A stretch of DNA of 39,003 nucleotides from Lachnospiraceae bacterium (GTDB lineage Bacteria; Bacillota; Clostridia; Lachnospirales; Lachnospiraceae): assembly GCA_024680055.1 (NCBI GenBank), contig JAILCP010000054.1, forward strand, positions 95,759-134,761, given 5' to 3'. How positions within the stretch are numbered: the stretch's first letter is position 1; each line of letters begins with the position of its first letter. Position numbers and translations under genes: made by a program. Positions 32,163-39,003 of the stretch are shown piece after piece. The notes under the pieces were generated by a model. The model saw nothing but the letters and a program-made list of their open reading frames with translations, did no database searches and was not told the DNA's origin.

Positions 32163-33467
32163 ATGGATAAATCTATGATGGAAAGAAAACGTTTGATGGC
32201 AACCATGTATTTAAAAAACGGGGAGGCCATTACCAGTAAAACAGATGACACAATCTTAGGTGAAGCTACCGAATTGGCTCGCATTTACAACGACAGCGGT
32301 ATTGATAAAATACTTCTTTGGGATATTTCAGAGACCGAGGATGAGCACAAAAACACCATGAAGGTGATTCGTGAAATTAACCGCGTTCTTGAAATTTCTT
32401 CCTATGCCCTTGGCTGGACCAATTCCGTAAGAGATATTAAGGAATATTTGTATTCCGGATGTCGACGGGTAATTTTGTGCAGTTCAAATCCTCAGATGCC
32501 TTTTATTTTGGAAGACTGTCAAAAGCGTTTTCGAAAAGATCGTTTATCCCTCGCCATTGACGACGTGGATTTGATTTTCAAAAAACGTAAAGAACTGGAG
32601 GAAGATTTCCATGATGTCTATGTCTTCCAGCGAGATATTTTTGACTCTGTGGTGAACATGACCGATTTACCTTTTTACGCTGTAGTGGAAGAGGACGTGG
32701 AACTTGATGTCTATAAGGCAATTTTAAAAACACCTACCTGTATGGGTGTGGCCGGTCCTATTTTAAACCAAAAAGACACCGATATTAACCTTTTAAAACA
32801 TGAGTTTTTCGAGGAAGGTATTCTTGTTTTATTAAACGATTCCCAAATGGACTGGTCTGAATTTAAACTGGACGATAACGGCCTGATTGCTGTGGTATCC
32901 CAGGATTATTCCACAAAGAAAGTTTTAAACTACGGCTACATGAACGAAGAAGCTTTTAAAGAAACCATTGCTTCCGGTAAAATGCATTACTATGACAAGG
33001 CCACAGGAGAAGTGAGAAAGCACGGAGTCGGCAATGGAGGACAATACCAATATGTAAAATCCTTATCCGTAGACTGTCACAGACAGGCCATTTTGGCAAA
33101 GGTTTCTCAGATTGGCGTAGCATGTCACACCGGAAATTACAGCTGTTTCTATACTGAAATTTTAAAGAAAGACTACACTGAAAAGAATACAGTGAAGTTG
33201 CTTGAAAATATTTATAACATTATCTGTAACCGTAAAAAACATCCTCGTGAAGGTTCTTTTACCAACTTTTTGCTGGATAAGGGTATTAATGAAATTTCAC
33301 GGAAACTTCAATCGGAATCCACGGAAATTATTATATCCGCCAAAGATGAGGATGTGGAATCCATGAGAACTCAAATGTCTGATTTGCTTTATTTTATGAT
33401 GGTTCTCATGAGCGAATATGACATTACCTGGGACGATATTACAAACGAATTGGCCCAACGAAAATAA
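32163..33467 (+). CDS. HisF-like/HisI/HisE fusion with degenerate active sites (HisIE-like)
   Basis: In histidine synthesis HisI (phosphoribosyl-AMP cyclohydrolase) and HisE (phosphoribosyl-ATP pyrophosphatase) form HisIE. This 434-residue protein has a HisF/HisA-like barrel (about 10-230; ATELARIYNDSGIDKILLWD), a HisI domain (about 235-335) and a HisE domain (about 345-432). Key residues are changed. The first catalytic Asp of HisF is Tyr16 by my alignment, though AID (D133) remains. The HisI metal motif DCDxD is D304-C-H-R-Q308, and its SRSR...KGE region is not conserved; the zinc cysteines C305, C321 and C328 remain. In HisE, EExxE is S384-E385-x-x-E388 and ExxD is Q404-x-x-D407. It may be inactive or repurposed. 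No other his genes are nearby. It lies 15 bases from both neighbours. Confidence 0.8.
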   Translation: MDKSMMERKRLMATMYLKNGEAITSKTDDTILGEATELARIYNDSGIDKILLWDISETEDEHKNTMKVIREINRVLEISSYALGWTNSVRDIKEYLYSGCRRVILCSSNPQMPFILEDCQKRFRKDRLSLAIDDVDLIFKKRKELEEDFHDVYVFQRDIFDSVVNMTDLPFYAVVEEDVELDVYKAILKTPTCMGVAGPILNQKDTDINLLKHEFFEEGILVLLNDSQMDWSEFKLDDNGLIAVVSQDYSTKKVLNYGYMNEEAFKETIASGKMHYYDKATGEVRKHGVGNGGQYQYVKSLSVDCHRQAILAKVSQIGVACHTGNYSCFYTEILKKDYTEKNTVKLLENIYNIICNRKKHPREGSFTNFLLDKGINEISRKLQSESTEIIISAKDEDVESMRTQMSDLLYFMMVLMSEYDITWDDITNELAQRK

Positions 33468-33482
33468 ATTATTGGAGTAGAT

Positions 33483-35348
33483 ATGAGAAAACTGGCACTA
33501 TCAGATGAGATTTTGCTTTCGGTTGAAAAGCCTGCGCGCTATATTGGCAACGAAGTAAATTCCGCAAAAAAAGATTTAAAAGATATTGATATTCGTTTTT
33601 GTATGTGCTTTCCGGACGTTTATGAAATCGGAATGTCACATCTTGGAATTCAAATATTATACGATATGTTTAACAGACGCCCTGACACCTACTGTGAAAG
33701 GGTGTATTCTCCATGGCCTGATTTGGGCAATATAATGAAGGAAAAGAACATCCCTTTATTTGCCTTAGAATCACAGGATCCGGTGAAGGATTTTGACTTT
33801 CTCGGTATTACCATACAATACGAAATGTGTTATACCAATATATTACAGATTTTGGATTTAAGTCAAATTCCAATGCTGGCAAAGGATCGTACCATTGAGG
33901 ATCCCATTGTAATCGGTGGCGGACCTTGTTCTTATAATCCGGAACCAATTGCAGACTTTTTTGACCTTTTTTACATTGGCGAGGGCGAAGTTGTCTATGA
34001 TGAACTTCTTGATTTATATAAGGAATGTAAAAAGAAAGGCATGTCCCGCCGTGACATGTTAATTGAAATGGCTAAAATTCCAAGCATTTACGTTCCAATG
34101 CTATACGATGTGAAATATAAGGAAGACGGCACCATTTTATCCTTTACCCCAAATGTAGAGGGCATTCCATCCACCGTTGAAAAAAGCATTGTAATGGACA
34201 CTTCCAAAATCGGATATCCTGCACATCCAATTGTGCCGTTTATCAAAGCAACCCAGGACCGTGTTACCTTGGAAATACAGCGTGGCTGTATTCGCGGCTG
34301 CCGTTTTTGTCAGGCAGGAATGTTGTATCGTCCTACCAGAGAACGTGACGTAGAAGAGTTAAAAGCCATTGCCAAGGAAATGATTGAAAGCACCGGTCAC
34401 GAGGAGATTTCACTGAGTTCTCTCAGTTCCAGTGATTACAGCCACTTAAAGGAGCTCATTGACTTTTTAATTGAAAATTTCGAGAAAAAGGGTGTGAATA
34501 TATCCCTTCCTTCTCTTCGAATAGACGCTTTTTCTCTGGATATTATGAGCAAAGTTCAGGATATTCGAAAAAGCAGCTTAACCTTTGCTCCGGAAGCCGG
34601 AACCCAGAGAATGCGTAATGTCATCAATAAGGGTCTGACTGAGGAGATAATTTTGGAGGGCGCCGGTATGGCTTTTGAAGGGGGCTGGCAAAAAGTAAAG
34701 CTTTACTTTATGCTTGGACTTCCTTCCGAAACCGAAGATGACATCAAGGGAATTCCTCAGCTGGCGGAAAAAATTGCTGAGCGCTACTATGAAATTCCCA
34801 AAGATCAAAGAAACGGAAAATGTAATATTACCATTTCCACCTCTTTCTTTGTTCCAAAACCTTTTACCCCGTTCCAGTGGGCACCAATGTGCACCAAGGA
34901 CGAGTTTTTAGGTCGTGCAAAACTGGTAAATGACACCATGAAAGAACAGCTGAATAAAAAAAGCATGAAATATAACTGGCACCATGCGGATGTCACTATT
35001 TTAGAGGGCATTCTTGCAAGAGGAGACCGCAAAATTGCCAAATCCCTTTTACGTGCCTATGAACTTGGTTGTGTATTTGATGCCTGGGATGAATATTTTG
35101 ACGTAAACAAATGGAATCAGGCATTTGCTGAGACCGGTATTGACCAGGATTTTTACACCACCAGAGTCAGAAACGAAGATGAAATCTTCCCGTGGGATTT
35201 CATCAGTTGCGGAGTGACCAAGAGGTTCCTTTACAACGAATTTATGCGTTCCAAAGAAGAAGTGGTTACCCCAAACTGCCGGGCAAAATGCTCCGGATGC
35301 GGTGTTTTAAAATACAAAGGAGGAGTCTGCGTTGAAAATAAGAATTAA
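33483..35348 (+). CDS. TIGR03960-type radical SAM protein with B12-binding-like domain
   Basis: The family has no proven function. The 621-residue protein has an N-terminal cobalamin-binding-like domain (DVYEIGMSHLGIQILY, then GGGPCSYNPEPIADFFDLF and GEGEVVYDELL), a radical SAM domain with C269-x3-C273-x2-C276 (CIRGCRFCQAGMLYRPTRER) and a C-terminal cysteine group (CRAKCSGCG, ending CVENKN). It overlaps the DUF2344 gene by 17 bases; in some bacteria the two are one protein, so they likely act together. The neighbours RNase G and rplU make RNA or ribosome modification a fair guess only. Confidence 0.9.
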   Translation: MRKLALSDEILLSVEKPARYIGNEVNSAKKDLKDIDIRFCMCFPDVYEIGMSHLGIQILYDMFNRRPDTYCERVYSPWPDLGNIMKEKNIPLFALESQDPVKDFDFLGITIQYEMCYTNILQILDLSQIPMLAKDRTIEDPIVIGGGPCSYNPEPIADFFDLFYIGEGEVVYDELLDLYKECKKKGMSRRDMLIEMAKIPSIYVPMLYDVKYKEDGTILSFTPNVEGIPSTVEKSIVMDTSKIGYPAHPIVPFIKATQDRVTLEIQRGCIRGCRFCQAGMLYRPTRERDVEELKAIAKEMIESTGHEEISLSSLSSSDYSHLKELIDFLIENFEKKGVNISLPSLRIDAFSLDIMSKVQDIRKSSLTFAPEAGTQRMRNVINKGLTEEIILEGAGMAFEGGWQKVKLYFMLGLPSETEDDIKGIPQLAEKIAERYYEIPKDQRNGKCNITISTSFFVPKPFTPFQWAPMCTKDEFLGRAKLVNDTMKEQLNKKSMKYNWHHADVTILEGILARGDRKIAKSLLRAYELGCVFDAWDEYFDVNKWNQAFAETGIDQDFYTTRVRNEDEIFPWDFISCGVTKRFLYNEFMRSKEEVVTPNCRAKCSGCGVLKYKGGVCVENKN

Positions 35349-36060
35349 ATTTTCCAAGCATGGTTGCATGAAATTCATCGGCCATCTTGATATTATGCGT
35401 TATTTCCAAAAGGCACACATTCGTGCCGGACTTGATATGGCTTACTCCGAAGGATTTAATCCTCACCAGATTATGTCCTTTGCCGCACCTCTTGGTGTGG
35501 GACTTACCAGTGACGGTGAATATCTTGACATCAATGTAAAATCCACCGAAAGCTCAAAAGTCAGTATAGAGAAACTGAACAAGGTTATGGTGGAGGGAAT
35601 GCACATTTTAGAATATAAAAAATTGCCGGATGACGCGAAAAAATCCATGAGTCTTGTAAGCGCAGCGGACTATTATGTGTATCCAAAGTCCCAAGAGCAT
35701 GGTTTAAGCAATCAACTTACAGAACAAATTTCATCCTTTCTTAACCAGGATGAAATCCTTGTAACCAAAAAGACCAAAAAAAGTGAAAAGACCATGGATA
35801 TAAAACCTTATATCTATGATTTTAGTATAAAAAACTATTCTTCCTGTCAGGAGGAAGTTGAAAATCTTCCGGCTTACTTTTTATCCCTGGCAACCGGAAG
35901 TGAAACCAACATTAAACCGGAACTGGTGTTAAAAGCCTTTTATGAATTTATCGGAGAAGAATTTCAGGAAGCATGGTTTCAAATTCACCGCCAGGAAGTA
36001 TACACAACAAGCGACGGAAAATTTGTAACATTAGGAAGTTTAGGTGAGGACATTGAATAA
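35332..36060 (+). CDS. DUF2344 (TIGR03936) protein, partner of the radical SAM protein
   Basis: This 242-residue protein is the DUF2344 family: KIRIKFSKHGCMKFIGHLDIMRYF-type start (split here as KFSKHGCMKF and GHLDIMRYFQKA), RAGLDMAYSEGFNPHQIMSFAAPL and LGVGLTSDGEYLDI. Its role is unknown; it accompanies or is fused to the TIGR03960 radical SAM protein. The start is a TTG at 35332 preceded by a very strong AAAGGAGGAG, inside the end of the upstream gene. Its own end overlaps the start of rng. No membrane segment is present. Confidence 0.9.
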   Translation: MKIRIKFSKHGCMKFIGHLDIMRYFQKAHIRAGLDMAYSEGFNPHQIMSFAAPLGVGLTSDGEYLDINVKSTESSKVSIEKLNKVMVEGMHILEYKKLPDDAKKSMSLVSAADYYVYPKSQEHGLSNQLTEQISSFLNQDEILVTKKTKKSEKTMDIKPYIYDFSIKNYSSCQEEVENLPAYFLSLATGSETNIKPELVLKAFYEFIGEEFQEAWFQIHRQEVYTTSDGKFVTLGSLGEDIE

Positions 36061-37264
36061 ATATATCATTACAAAAATGCCTCTTTGTCCTCTGATGAAT
36101 GTGGAAAAGGACACCATGTCCATGGTTACGGCTCTAATGGATGAGCAGCATGCCCTTTCTTTATCCTGCATTCCAAGGGAAGAAGACTATTTAAACAATA
36201 TCTATATTGGAAGAGTGGATTCCATTTCCGAAAACATTAAGGCAATTTTTGTTAAAATCTCACCGGATGAGATTTGCTATTTGCCTTATGAGGAACTTCC
36301 TTACGTAACGTTTACCCATAAGCCGTCAAACAAGGAAATTGCAGTGGGAGATGAGCTTTTGGTTCAGGTGGTTCGAAGACCCATCAAAACCAAACTTGCA
36401 ACGGTAAGTGCAAGACTGAACATCAGCGGTCAATACGTTGCAGTAACTTCCGGCCCCTCCCGCATCGGTATTTCCAAAAAAATACCAAAGCAAAAGGGCA
36501 AAGAACTAAAAGAATTTTTAAAAGAACATACCGCCTGTTTCCATGAAATGGACATTATTGCAAGAACCAACAGTGCCTATGCAGACAGTGATGACATTTT
36601 ATCGGAGGCAACCCGCTTAAGTTCTGTTCTTTCAAACATTCTTCAATACAGTAAAACCAAGACCTTATATTCCTGTGTTTACACCACGGAACCGGACTAT
36701 ATTTCCTTTGTGAAAAACAGTTATCCCGGAGAAATCTCCGAGATTGTTACCGATATAGACGGTGTATATGAGAGTCTTTTACCTTATATGAAGGATTATC
36801 CCAATATTTTGCTTCGTTATTATGAAGACAGCTATCCCCTTTATCAGTTGTTTTCCTTAACAAGAGAATTTTCGGATGCCTTAAGCAAAAAAGTCTGGCT
36901 AAAATCCGGCGCTTATTTAATTATAGAGCCTACCGAAGCACTTACGGTTATTGATGTAAACAGCGGTAAAAACGAAAAGAAAAAGAGCGAGGACTACTTT
37001 TTAAACATTAATAAAGAAGCTGCTCTTGAAATAGCAAGACAGTTACGGCTTCGCAACATTTCCGGTATCTGCATTGTGGATTTTATCGATATGCCAATTG
37101 ACCAGCAGCAAAAGGAGTTGTTATCCTTTATGCGTAAGCTGCTAAAAAGTGATCATATCACTACCACAGCCATTGATATGACCAAATTGAACTTAATGGA
37201 AATCACAAGAAAGAAAACAAATCCAACACTTTACCAACAAATATTTCAAGATATTGTTGACTAG
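36053..37264 (+). CDS. rng: RNase E/G family ribonuclease (short RNase G form)
   Basis: RNase G cleaves single-stranded AU-rich RNA and trims rRNA. The 403-residue protein has an S1 RNA-binding domain (about 45-125; NNIYIGRVDSISENIKAIFV) and the DNase I-like catalytic core with the metal-binding Asp in VIDVNSGK and VDFIDM. It ends soon after LMEITRKKTNPTLYQQ, so the zinc-link CPxC and small domain of E. coli RNase E/G are missing. TTG 36053 with AGGTGAGG just upstream is my choice; GTG 36044 is the alternative. It overlaps DUF2344 by eight bases. The rplU promoter lies over its last codons. Confidence 0.9.
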   Translation: MNKYIITKMPLCPLMNVEKDTMSMVTALMDEQHALSLSCIPREEDYLNNIYIGRVDSISENIKAIFVKISPDEICYLPYEELPYVTFTHKPSNKEIAVGDELLVQVVRRPIKTKLATVSARLNISGQYVAVTSGPSRIGISKKIPKQKGKELKEFLKEHTACFHEMDIIARTNSAYADSDDILSEATRLSSVLSNILQYSKTKTLYSCVYTTEPDYISFVKNSYPGEISEIVTDIDGVYESLLPYMKDYPNILLRYYEDSYPLYQLFSLTREFSDALSKKVWLKSGAYLIIEPTEALTVIDVNSGKNEKKKSEDYFLNINKEAALEIARQLRLRNISGICIVDFIDMPIDQQQKELLSFMRKLLKSDHITTTAIDMTKLNLMEITRKKTNPTLYQQIFQDIVD

Positions 37265-37285
37265 GTGTTTGAGATATGTTAATAT
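37257..37285 (+). promoter_or_regulatory. Sigma-A promoter for rplU-prp-rpmA
   Basis: TTGACT (37257-37262), a 17-base spacer and TAATAT (37280-37285) preceded by TGT, an extended -10. The -35 overlaps the last codons of rng. Confidence 0.75.
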
Positions 37286-37291
37286 ACTTAA

Positions 37292-37378
37292 TGTATGCCG
37301 CACAATTAGGTTTCAAAGTCTGTTTTATAGCAAAACAGCACCAAAATTGGCGAGTAATGATAAATAAGGAGGTACCAT
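37292..37378 (+). ncRNA. Candidate structured rplU mRNA leader
   Basis: The leader of about 87 bases holds a hairpin CTGTTTT (37319-37325) with AAAACAG nearby, enclosed by complementary segments GCC...AATT (near 37298-37308) and AATTGGC (near 37344-37350). Many Firmicutes have an L21 leader RNA upstream of rplU that may serve autoregulation. I cannot confirm a match to that Rfam family by eye. AGGAGGT ends the leader. Confidence 0.4.
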
Positions 37379-37687
37379 ATGTACGCAATTATTGCAACAG
37401 GTGGTAAACAGTACAAAGTAGCTGAAGGCGATATCATTACCATTGAAAAGCTTGGACTTGATGACGGTGCAAATGTAACTTTCGACCAGGTGTTAGCAGT
37501 TAACAATGGAAAATTAACAGTTGGAGCTCCAACCGTTAGTGGTGCAACCGTAACAGGTTCTGTCGTTAAAGAAGGCAGAGGCAAGAAAGTCATCGTTTAT
37601 AAGTACAAGAGAAAGACTGGATATCACAAGAAGAACGGACATAGACAGGCGTTTACTCAGGTTAAGATTGAGAAGATCAACGCTTAG
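37379..37687 (+). CDS. rplU: Ribosomal protein L21
   Basis: L21 is a 50S subunit protein that binds 23S rRNA. The 102-residue protein starts [14 protein letters not shown] and has the C-terminal [21 protein letters not shown] segment typical of L21. AAGGAGGT precedes the ATG by a few bases. It leads the conserved set rplU-prp-rpmA-obgE, with 15 bases before prp. Confidence 0.98.
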   Translation: MYAIIATGGKQYKVAEGDIITIEKLGLDDGANVTFDQVLAVNNGKLTVGAPTVSGATVTGSVVKEGRGKKVIVYKYKRKTGYHKKNGHRQAFTQVKIEKINA

Positions 37688-37702
37688 TTTATAGGTTTTG
37701 AT

Positions 37703-38038
37703 ATGGTAAATGTAACAATTTACAAGAAACAGAAAACCAACACAACTTATGTGGAGGGTTTTCACTTTGAAGGACATGCAGGTTATGCCGAGAGTGGTCA
37801 TGACATTGTATGTGCCGGAGTCTCCGCTTTGGTTCTCAATCTGATTAATTCAATTGAAGCATTGACGGAAGACAAATTTACATGTGAGGTTAAGGAAGAA
37901 CTTGGTGATGTGGATTTTCACATTGTAAATGAACCAAGTGAGAAAGCAGCGTTGTTGCTTGACAGCCTTGTCCTCGGTATTACAGGAATAAGAGACACAT
38001 ATACGAAGTATATAACGGTTAACTTCAGGGAGGTGTAA
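37703..38038 (+). CDS. prp: Prp, ribosomal-processing cysteine protease
   Basis: Prp (YsxB) removes the N-terminal extension of ribosomal protein L27 in Firmicutes, which is needed for ribosome function. The 111-residue protein has the catalytic pair H25 ([11 protein letters not shown]) and C37 ([10 protein letters not shown]), matching H22 and C34 of the Staphylococcus aureus enzyme. It lies between rplU and rpmA as usual, with only four bases to rpmA. The L27 encoded downstream carries the expected cleavage site. Confidence 0.95.
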   Translation: MVNVTIYKKQKTNTTYVEGFHFEGHAGYAESGHDIVCAGVSALVLNLINSIEALTEDKFTCEVKEELGDVDFHIVNEPSEKAALLLDSLVLGITGIRDTYTKYITVNFREV

Positions 38039-38042
38039 AGAA

Positions 38043-38327
38043 ATGATGAATATGAACCTTCAGTTATTCGCTCATAAGAAGGGAGTAGGTTCTACAAAGA
38101 ACGGTAGAGATTCTGAATCCAAGAGACTTGGAGCGAAGAGAGCAGACGGACAGTTCGTTAAAGCTGGAAACATTTTATACAGACAGCGTGGAACAAAGAT
38201 CCATCCTGGTCTTAACGTAGGACGTGGCGGAGATGACACATTATTCGCTTTATCTGACGGAGTTTTAAGATTCGAAAGACTTGGAAGAGATAAGAAACAG
38301 GCTTGCGTTTATCCAGTAGAGAAATAA
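38043..38327 (+). CDS. rpmA: Ribosomal protein L27 with Prp-cleaved N-terminal extension
   Basis: L27 sits near the peptidyl transferase centre and its N-terminus reaches tRNA. The 94-residue protein begins [27 protein letters not shown] is the site Prp cuts, leaving a mature start at Ala10. The core ([22 protein letters not shown], given as [12 protein letters not shown] and DGQFVKAGN) is typical. AGGGAGGTG lies seven bases before ATG 38043; ATG 38046 and 38052 are also in frame but less well spaced. A terminator follows. Confidence 0.97.
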   Translation: MMNMNLQLFAHKKGVGSTKNGRDSESKRLGAKRADGQFVKAGNILYRQRGTKIHPGLNVGRGGDDTLFALSDGVLRFERLGRDKKQACVYPVEK

Positions 38328-38339
38328 TTAATGTTTAAC

Positions 38340-38370
38340 GAGACCCGACTTCTAAAGCCGGGTCTTATTT
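38340..38370 (+). terminator. Terminator between rpmA and obgE
   Basis: AGACCCG (38341-38347) pairs with CGGGTCT (38359-38365), with an added G-T pair outside and possible inner pairs, followed by a T-rich stretch. It may only partly stop transcription into obgE, because no promoter is visible before obgE. Confidence 0.7.
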
Positions 38371-38391
38371 ATCTTAATGAGGTAGAAAATT

Positions 38392-39003
38392 ATGTTTGCA
38401 GATCGTGCAAAAATTTATATAAAATCCGGTAAAGGAGGCGATGGTCACGTAAGTTTCCGTCGCGAAAAATATGTCCCGGACGGCGGTCCGGACGGTGGTG
38501 ACGGCGGTCATGGCGGTTCCATTATTTTTGAAGTGGATGAAGCCTTAAATACCTTAACCGATTATCGCCACAAGAGAAAATACGTTGCCCAAAGCGGACA
38601 GGAAGGCGGTAAGAAAAACTGCCACGGTGCCAATGGTGAAGATCTTGTTTTATACGTACCTGCAGGTACCGTAATAAAGGATGCTGAGAGCGAGAAAGTC
38701 ATTGCCGATATGTCCGGTGATAACAAACGTGTGGTTCTTTTAAAAGGCGGAAGAGGCGGAAAAGGAAATCAGCATTACGCCACTCCTACCATGCAGGCTC
38801 CAAAGTATGCACAGCCCGGTCAACCTGCTCAGGAATTAGAAGTTAAATTAGAATTAAAAGTCATTGCAGATGTTGGTTTGGTTGGTTTTCCAAATGTTGG
38901 AAAATCAACATTTTTAAGTCGTGTAACCAACGCCAAACCAAAGATTGCCAATTACCATTTTACCACTTTACAGCCAAACCTTGGTGTGGTGGATTTACCT
39001 GAT
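38392..39003 (+). CDS. obgE: Obg GTPase (3' end missing)
   Basis: Obg is a GTPase that binds the 50S subunit and acts in ribosome assembly and stress control. The window contains the first 204 codons and the gene runs off the end. Visible are the glycine-rich OBG domain ([19 protein letters not shown], then [16 protein letters not shown] and GGRGGKGN) up to about residue 157, then the GTPase domain with G1 GFPNVGKS and the switch I region [21 protein letters not shown] 38392 follows GAGGT by about eight bases. Neighbours rplU-prp-rpmA are the standard context. Confidence 0.97.
   Translation, partial: MFADRAKIYIKSGKGGDGHVSFRREKYVPDGGPDGGDGGHGGSIIFEVDEALNTLTDYRHKRKYVAQSGQEGGKKNCHGANGEDLVLYVPAGTVIKDAESEKVIADMSGDNKRVVLLKGGRGGKGNQHYATPTMQAPKYAQPGQPAQELEVKLELKVIADVGLVGFPNVGKSTFLSRVTNAKPKIANYHFTTLQPNLGVVDLPD

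Noticed and set aside
1-39003. Mobile elements, CRISPR arrays, tRNA or rRNA genes
   Set aside because: No transposase or integrase coding, direct repeat array or cloverleaf was seen; gene order is conserved housekeeping throughout.

Overview
The window reads as chromosomal housekeeping DNA of a low-GC (about 40 % by eye) anaerobic Clostridium-class Firmicute, most likely a Lachnospiraceae-type bacterium. Supporting signs are an Rnf ferredoxin:NAD+ oxidoreductase operon, strong AGGAGG-type ribosome binding sites, sigma-A promoters with 17-base spacers, Firmicute gene neighbourhoods (asp23-fakA-recG; yicC-remA-gmk-rpoZ; rplU-prp-rpmA-obgE), a GerW/YtfJ sporulation protein, RecU instead of RuvC, and a long HisF-like/HisI/HisE fusion of the kind seen in that family. 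The species cannot be named from the sequence alone. I see no prophage, insertion sequence, CRISPR array, tRNA or rRNA. Coding density is very high and no gene-free stretch exceeds 300 bases.

Layout. 1-2079: 3' end of an rnf operon (rnfE partial, rnfA, rnfB, terminator). 2081-5459: promoter, DUF896, miaB, ruvA, ruvB. 5472-10930: promoter, zapA, terminator, a U32 family protein, then an FtsW/RodA-type SEDS protein overlapping a class B penicillin-binding protein. 10934-13120: promoter, Nudix hydrolase, an unrecognised 107-residue protein, DUF2953, gerW, terminator. 13191-13515: rpmB alone on the minus strand. 13554-17686: promoter, asp23, fakA, recG. 17676-19477: rqcH on the minus strand, convergent with and overlapping recG. 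19497-21650: promoter, leader hairpin, yicC, remA, gmk, rpoZ, terminator. 21687-25300: rimO, pgsA, rsmD, coaD, a coiled-coil protein, terminator. 25283-26836: pepD. 26862-37264: a tightly packed run of an RsuA-type pseudouridine synthase, a HAD phosphatase, a YgiQ radical SAM protein, an RluC/D-type pseudouridine synthase, a histidine phosphatase, recU, an unusual HisIE fusion, a B12-binding-type radical SAM protein, DUF2344 and RNase G. 37257-39003: promoter and leader, rplU, prp, rpmA, terminator, partial obgE.

Themes. Many genes serve RNA modification or the ribosome: two methylthiotransferases (MiaB, RimO), two more radical SAM proteins, two pseudouridine synthases, RsmD, a U32 hydroxylase-type protein, RqcH, YicC, RNase G, L21, L27, L28, Prp and Obg. 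A second theme is Holliday junction processing (RuvAB, RecG, RecU). A third is envelope and division (ZapA, SEDS-PBP pair, PgsA, FakA, Asp23).

I found no clear new multi-gene system. The most unusual item is the HisIE fusion at 32163-33467. Residues normally needed for metal binding and catalysis appear replaced in the HisF-like, HisI and HisE parts alike, yet the frame is intact and sits in a conserved RNA/DNA-processing operon. Other points worth checking are two long (65-86 base) same-strand gene overlaps that encode lysine- or arginine-rich tails, a cysteine-rich tail on RnfE, a hairpin at the predicted 5' end of the yicC mRNA, a candidate rplU leader RNA, and a short RNase G without its zinc-link region.
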